DNA from: UBA3076 sp964646435
GTDB lineage: Bacteria; Desulfobacterota; Dissulfuribacteria; Dissulfuribacterales; UBA3076
Assembly (NCBI GenBank): GCA_964646435.1
Contig: CAZYEJ010000051.1
Location: 1 to 15,192 of the forward strand
Length of the DNA: 15,192 nucleotides
Direction of reading: 5' to 3'
A program made the position numbers and the translations under genes. The notes under the pieces are model-generated. The model had not been told where the DNA came from. It did no database searches and saw nothing but the letters and a program-made list of their open reading frames with translations. Positions 13,382 through 15,192 of this stretch are shown one piece after another. Position 1 is the stretch's first letter. Each line of letters opens with the position of its first letter.

Positions 13382-14931
13382 TAGAGGTCTCTATCGTTAG
13401 TTCCCAGGAGCTGATTCAGGGCATCTTCCAAAGAACAGGTGGAGGGAAAAGATTCAAGCAGAAAACCTGTCTCAAGTTCCCACTGATTTTTGCATGTATC
13501 TAACTGGTCTTGAATCAGGTCGGACAACTGCTGCATGAAATCATGCGGATAGTTTGCAAATATTAAGTAATCCGATGCCCTTCGAAAGAGCATGGCCTCG
13601 CCATTTATTTCACGATTTGTCTCAGAAAAGTCGTTCATGGATTGCTGTATATTTTCCCCGATTTCATCCAATATCTGGTCTGCCCTGAGATAACCCCAAT
13701 TTCGGTTTATTTGCTTCAAGTTCTTGAAATTGATAAAGATCATAAAATATTTGAGTCTATCTATACTAAGATCAGTGATTTTGTCCAATGTCAATAGATA
13801 ACGGTAGTTATAAAAGCTACACATAGGTTCCCTGAAATAGGTGATCCGCCTGAAGATTTCAAGGGCATCAATCTCCTTGTATGGATGCCTCTGTATAGTC
13901 AGGGGATTCCAGTCATATACGACCTCTTCCAGGGCTTCTACGACATTTTGGTCAAGTCGTCCTTCTATCACCTCGTCTTTTAATATTTTTATGGCCTGAG
14001 TGCTAGGTATCGAGGACTTGTAAGGCCGTTTTGAGATCAAGGCTTCATATGTGTCTGCCACTGACACTATTCTTACCATGGGGCTTATATCATCCCCTTT
14101 CAGGCCCACTGGATAGCCGCTTCCGTCCAGCCGTTCATGGTGATAAAGGACTATTTCGGTCACTCTGTCATCAGGATAGCGCGTAGCAAGATACTTTGCC
14201 CCAATAGTTGGATGCATGTTCATGATTTGTCTGTCGATATTGTTAAAACGGCCGGGTTTTAAGAGTACGTTGTCCGGTATTGCAATTTTCCCGATGTCAT
14301 GGATAAGACAACCCATCTCCAAGACTTCCAGTTCTTCTGATGACAGTCCTTGACGAAGACCTATTCTTTTGGATATGGCAGTGACCCTCAAGCTGTGTTC
14401 CAAACTATAAGGATCACGACTGCCCAGCATCTCTCCCATTACATCGAACAGGTCCTTGATCAGTACCTGATATTTTTCTTCAAGTGCCATGACTTGGTCA
14501 AGCACTGCCAATCTGGCAAATATCTGTTCAGGATGGCAGGGCTTGACCATGTAATCAGTAGCCCCGGCTTGCAGTGCATTGATCAGGGTCTGCCTGTCTT
14601 TGATTCCGCTGAGTACAATAGAATACAGCTTGGGCCTTGCCAGGTTTTTTACCTCTTGTAAAAGTTCCAGGCCACCAAGCTCAGGCATATGCAAATCAGT
14701 GATAAGGAGGCGGATTGTATCGTCCTTTATTAAGATAGACAGGGCTTCTCTGCCATTTGCAGCACCAGTGGCATTCAGCCCCAATTCGGAGAGGTAAGCG
14801 ACCAGCAGTTCTCTCTCCTGTGTAACATCTTCTGCTACCAGCACGCGGTATTTGCTGAGAACCGGAAGATCCCCGGCGGTTGTTGTGGAAAAGTCTTTGG
14901 AATTTTTGTAGATTCTCAAGGGTTCTCTCAT
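13381..14931 (-). CDS. Response regulator: REC - HD-GYP - degenerate GGDEF
   Basis: This 516-residue protein has a receiver domain (about 28-145; acidic E34/D35, phosphoacceptor D79 in LLITDLHMP, K130), an HD-GYP phosphodiesterase domain (about 155-345; H180, HD at 211-212 in HDIGKIAIPD, H240, and HHERLDGSGYP at 264-274), and a C-terminal domain (about 365-510) that follows the GGDEF fold (YNYRYLL, DRLKYFMIFINFKNLKQINR) but has RRASDYLIF in place of R.GGDEF, so it cannot be a cyclase. HD-GYP proteins hydrolyse c-di-GMP using a metal centre; all its signature residues are visible. No histidine kinase is in the window. The Shine-Dalgarno is poor. A palindromic repeat sits 38 bp upstream. The downstream coupled gene is a second GGDEF protein. 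Confidence 0.93.
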   Translation of the reverse strand: MREPLRIYKNSKDFSTTTAGDLPVLSKYRVLVAEDVTQERELLVAYLSELGLNATGAANGREALSILIKDDTIRLLITDLHMPELGGLELLQEVKNLARPKLYSIVLSGIKDRQTLINALQAGATDYMVKPCHPEQIFARLAVLDQVMALEEKYQVLIKDLFDVMGEMLGSRDPYSLEHSLRVTAISKRIGLRQGLSSEELEVLEMGCLIHDIGKIAIPDNVLLKPGRFNNIDRQIMNMHPTIGAKYLATRYPDDRVTEIVLYHHERLDGSGYPVGLKGDDISPMVRIVSVADTYEALISKRPYKSSIPSTQAIKILKDEVIEGRLDQNVVEALEEVVYDWNPLTIQRHPYKEIDALEIFRRITYFREPMCSFYNYRYLLTLDKITDLSIDRLKYFMIFINFKNLKQINRNWGYLRADQILDEIGENIQQSMNDFSETNREINGEAMLFRRASDYLIFANYPHDFMQQLSDLIQDQLDTCKNQWELETGFLLESFPSTCSLEDALNQLLGTNDRDL

Positions 14932-14969
14932 CCAAAATCATTCTATTTGTTCATGCAGAGTAATGATAT

Positions 14970-15082
14970 CTGTAAGCGTTCACAGGGCACCGCATCTGCT
15001 TTGTTGTCGGGCACTTGAAGTACAGGGAGTACGTCTGCGTACCCTCCGCCTCGCATCTGCAGCACCCTGTAAACGCTTACAG
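14970..15082. repeat. 113-bp palindromic (MITE-like) repeat element
   Basis: Terminal inverted repeats CTGTAAGCGTTCACAGGG (14970-14987) and CCCTGTAAACGCTTACAG (15065-15082) match at 17 of 18 positions. Inside are a direct repeat CGCATCTGC (14991-14999 and 15052-15060) and an imperfect palindrome around GGAGTACGTCTGCGTACCC. The first 30 bp from 14972 recur exactly, inverted, at 2395-2424. A related sequence, CCCGTGAACGGTTAC, follows at about 15117-15131. No open frame is inside, so it would need an outside transposase. It lies 38 bp upstream of the HD-GYP gene and may carry or displace its promoter. Confidence 0.8.
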
Positions 15083-15192
15083 TTCGGTGGGTTGCGGTAA
15101 AACAGGCGTTGTAATCCCGTGAACGGTTACAAAAAATTATTTCAAAAGCTGAGGCTGCCAGGCACCCTGCAATGCAAGTCGGCCATAATCTC

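Overview
This looks like a chromosomal window from a deltaproteobacterium-like (Desulfobacterota-type) bacterium of middling GC content. That is an inference. It rests on the gene order DUF1844 - ispE - tRNA-Gln - prs - rplY(ctc) - pth, on a GreA and an RpoD-like sigma factor of that general type, and on the many small intergenic palindromes. No ribosomal RNA or other taxonomic marker is present.

Left part (1-2836) is accessory and scarred. The first 16 codons of glmM leave the window on the minus strand. Behind them sit two gene remnants joined head to head: the C-terminal PhoU-like part of a Na/Pi cotransporter family protein (minus) and the C-terminal tail of a CopG-like antitoxin (plus). 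Next comes an intact MazE/MazF toxin-antitoxin pair with a near-consensus promoter and a palindromic operator over its -10 box. After that there is a scrap of smpB on the minus strand, a strong intrinsic terminator, a conserved uncharacterised SLOG/Rossmann-like gene, a 30-bp fragment of a dispersed repeat, and about 400 bp of small broken reading frames, one of them helix-turn-helix-like.

Middle part (2837-8474, plus strand) is housekeeping: DUF1844 protein, IspE (isoprenoid precursors), tRNA-Gln(UUG), PRPP synthetase, ribosomal protein L25/Ctc, peptidyl-tRNA hydrolase (TTG start), a membrane-anchored M23 metallopeptidase, and a universal stress protein. prs-rplY-pth-M23 are closely spaced and probably one transcript. 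Two copies of one 29-nt hairpin repeat lie after the tRNA and at the end of the usp gene, where the repeat supplies part of the stop codon.

Right part (8519-15192): greA (minus), a 480-bp gap, and a compact RpoD-like sigma-70 gene (plus). The sigma gene collides tail to tail, by 4 nt, with a DUF1015 gene (minus). Upstream of DUF1015 is a 39-bp near-perfect palindrome flanked by 5-bp direct repeats. Then comes a translationally coupled pair (TAATG junction, minus strand): a REC - HD-GYP - degenerate GGDEF response regulator and a GGDEF protein. The HD-GYP domain keeps its motifs, while both GGDEF domains have lost canonical residues, so the pair may hydrolyse or sense c-di-GMP rather than make it. 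A 113-bp palindromic repeat sits just upstream of this operon; its terminal 30 bp match the fragment at 2395-2424 exactly, in inverted orientation.

I found no CRISPR array, rRNA, prophage or convincing new multi-gene defence system. The best candidates for new biology are the repeat families, the unusual GGDEF residues, and the uncharacterised SLOG-like and DUF1015 proteins.
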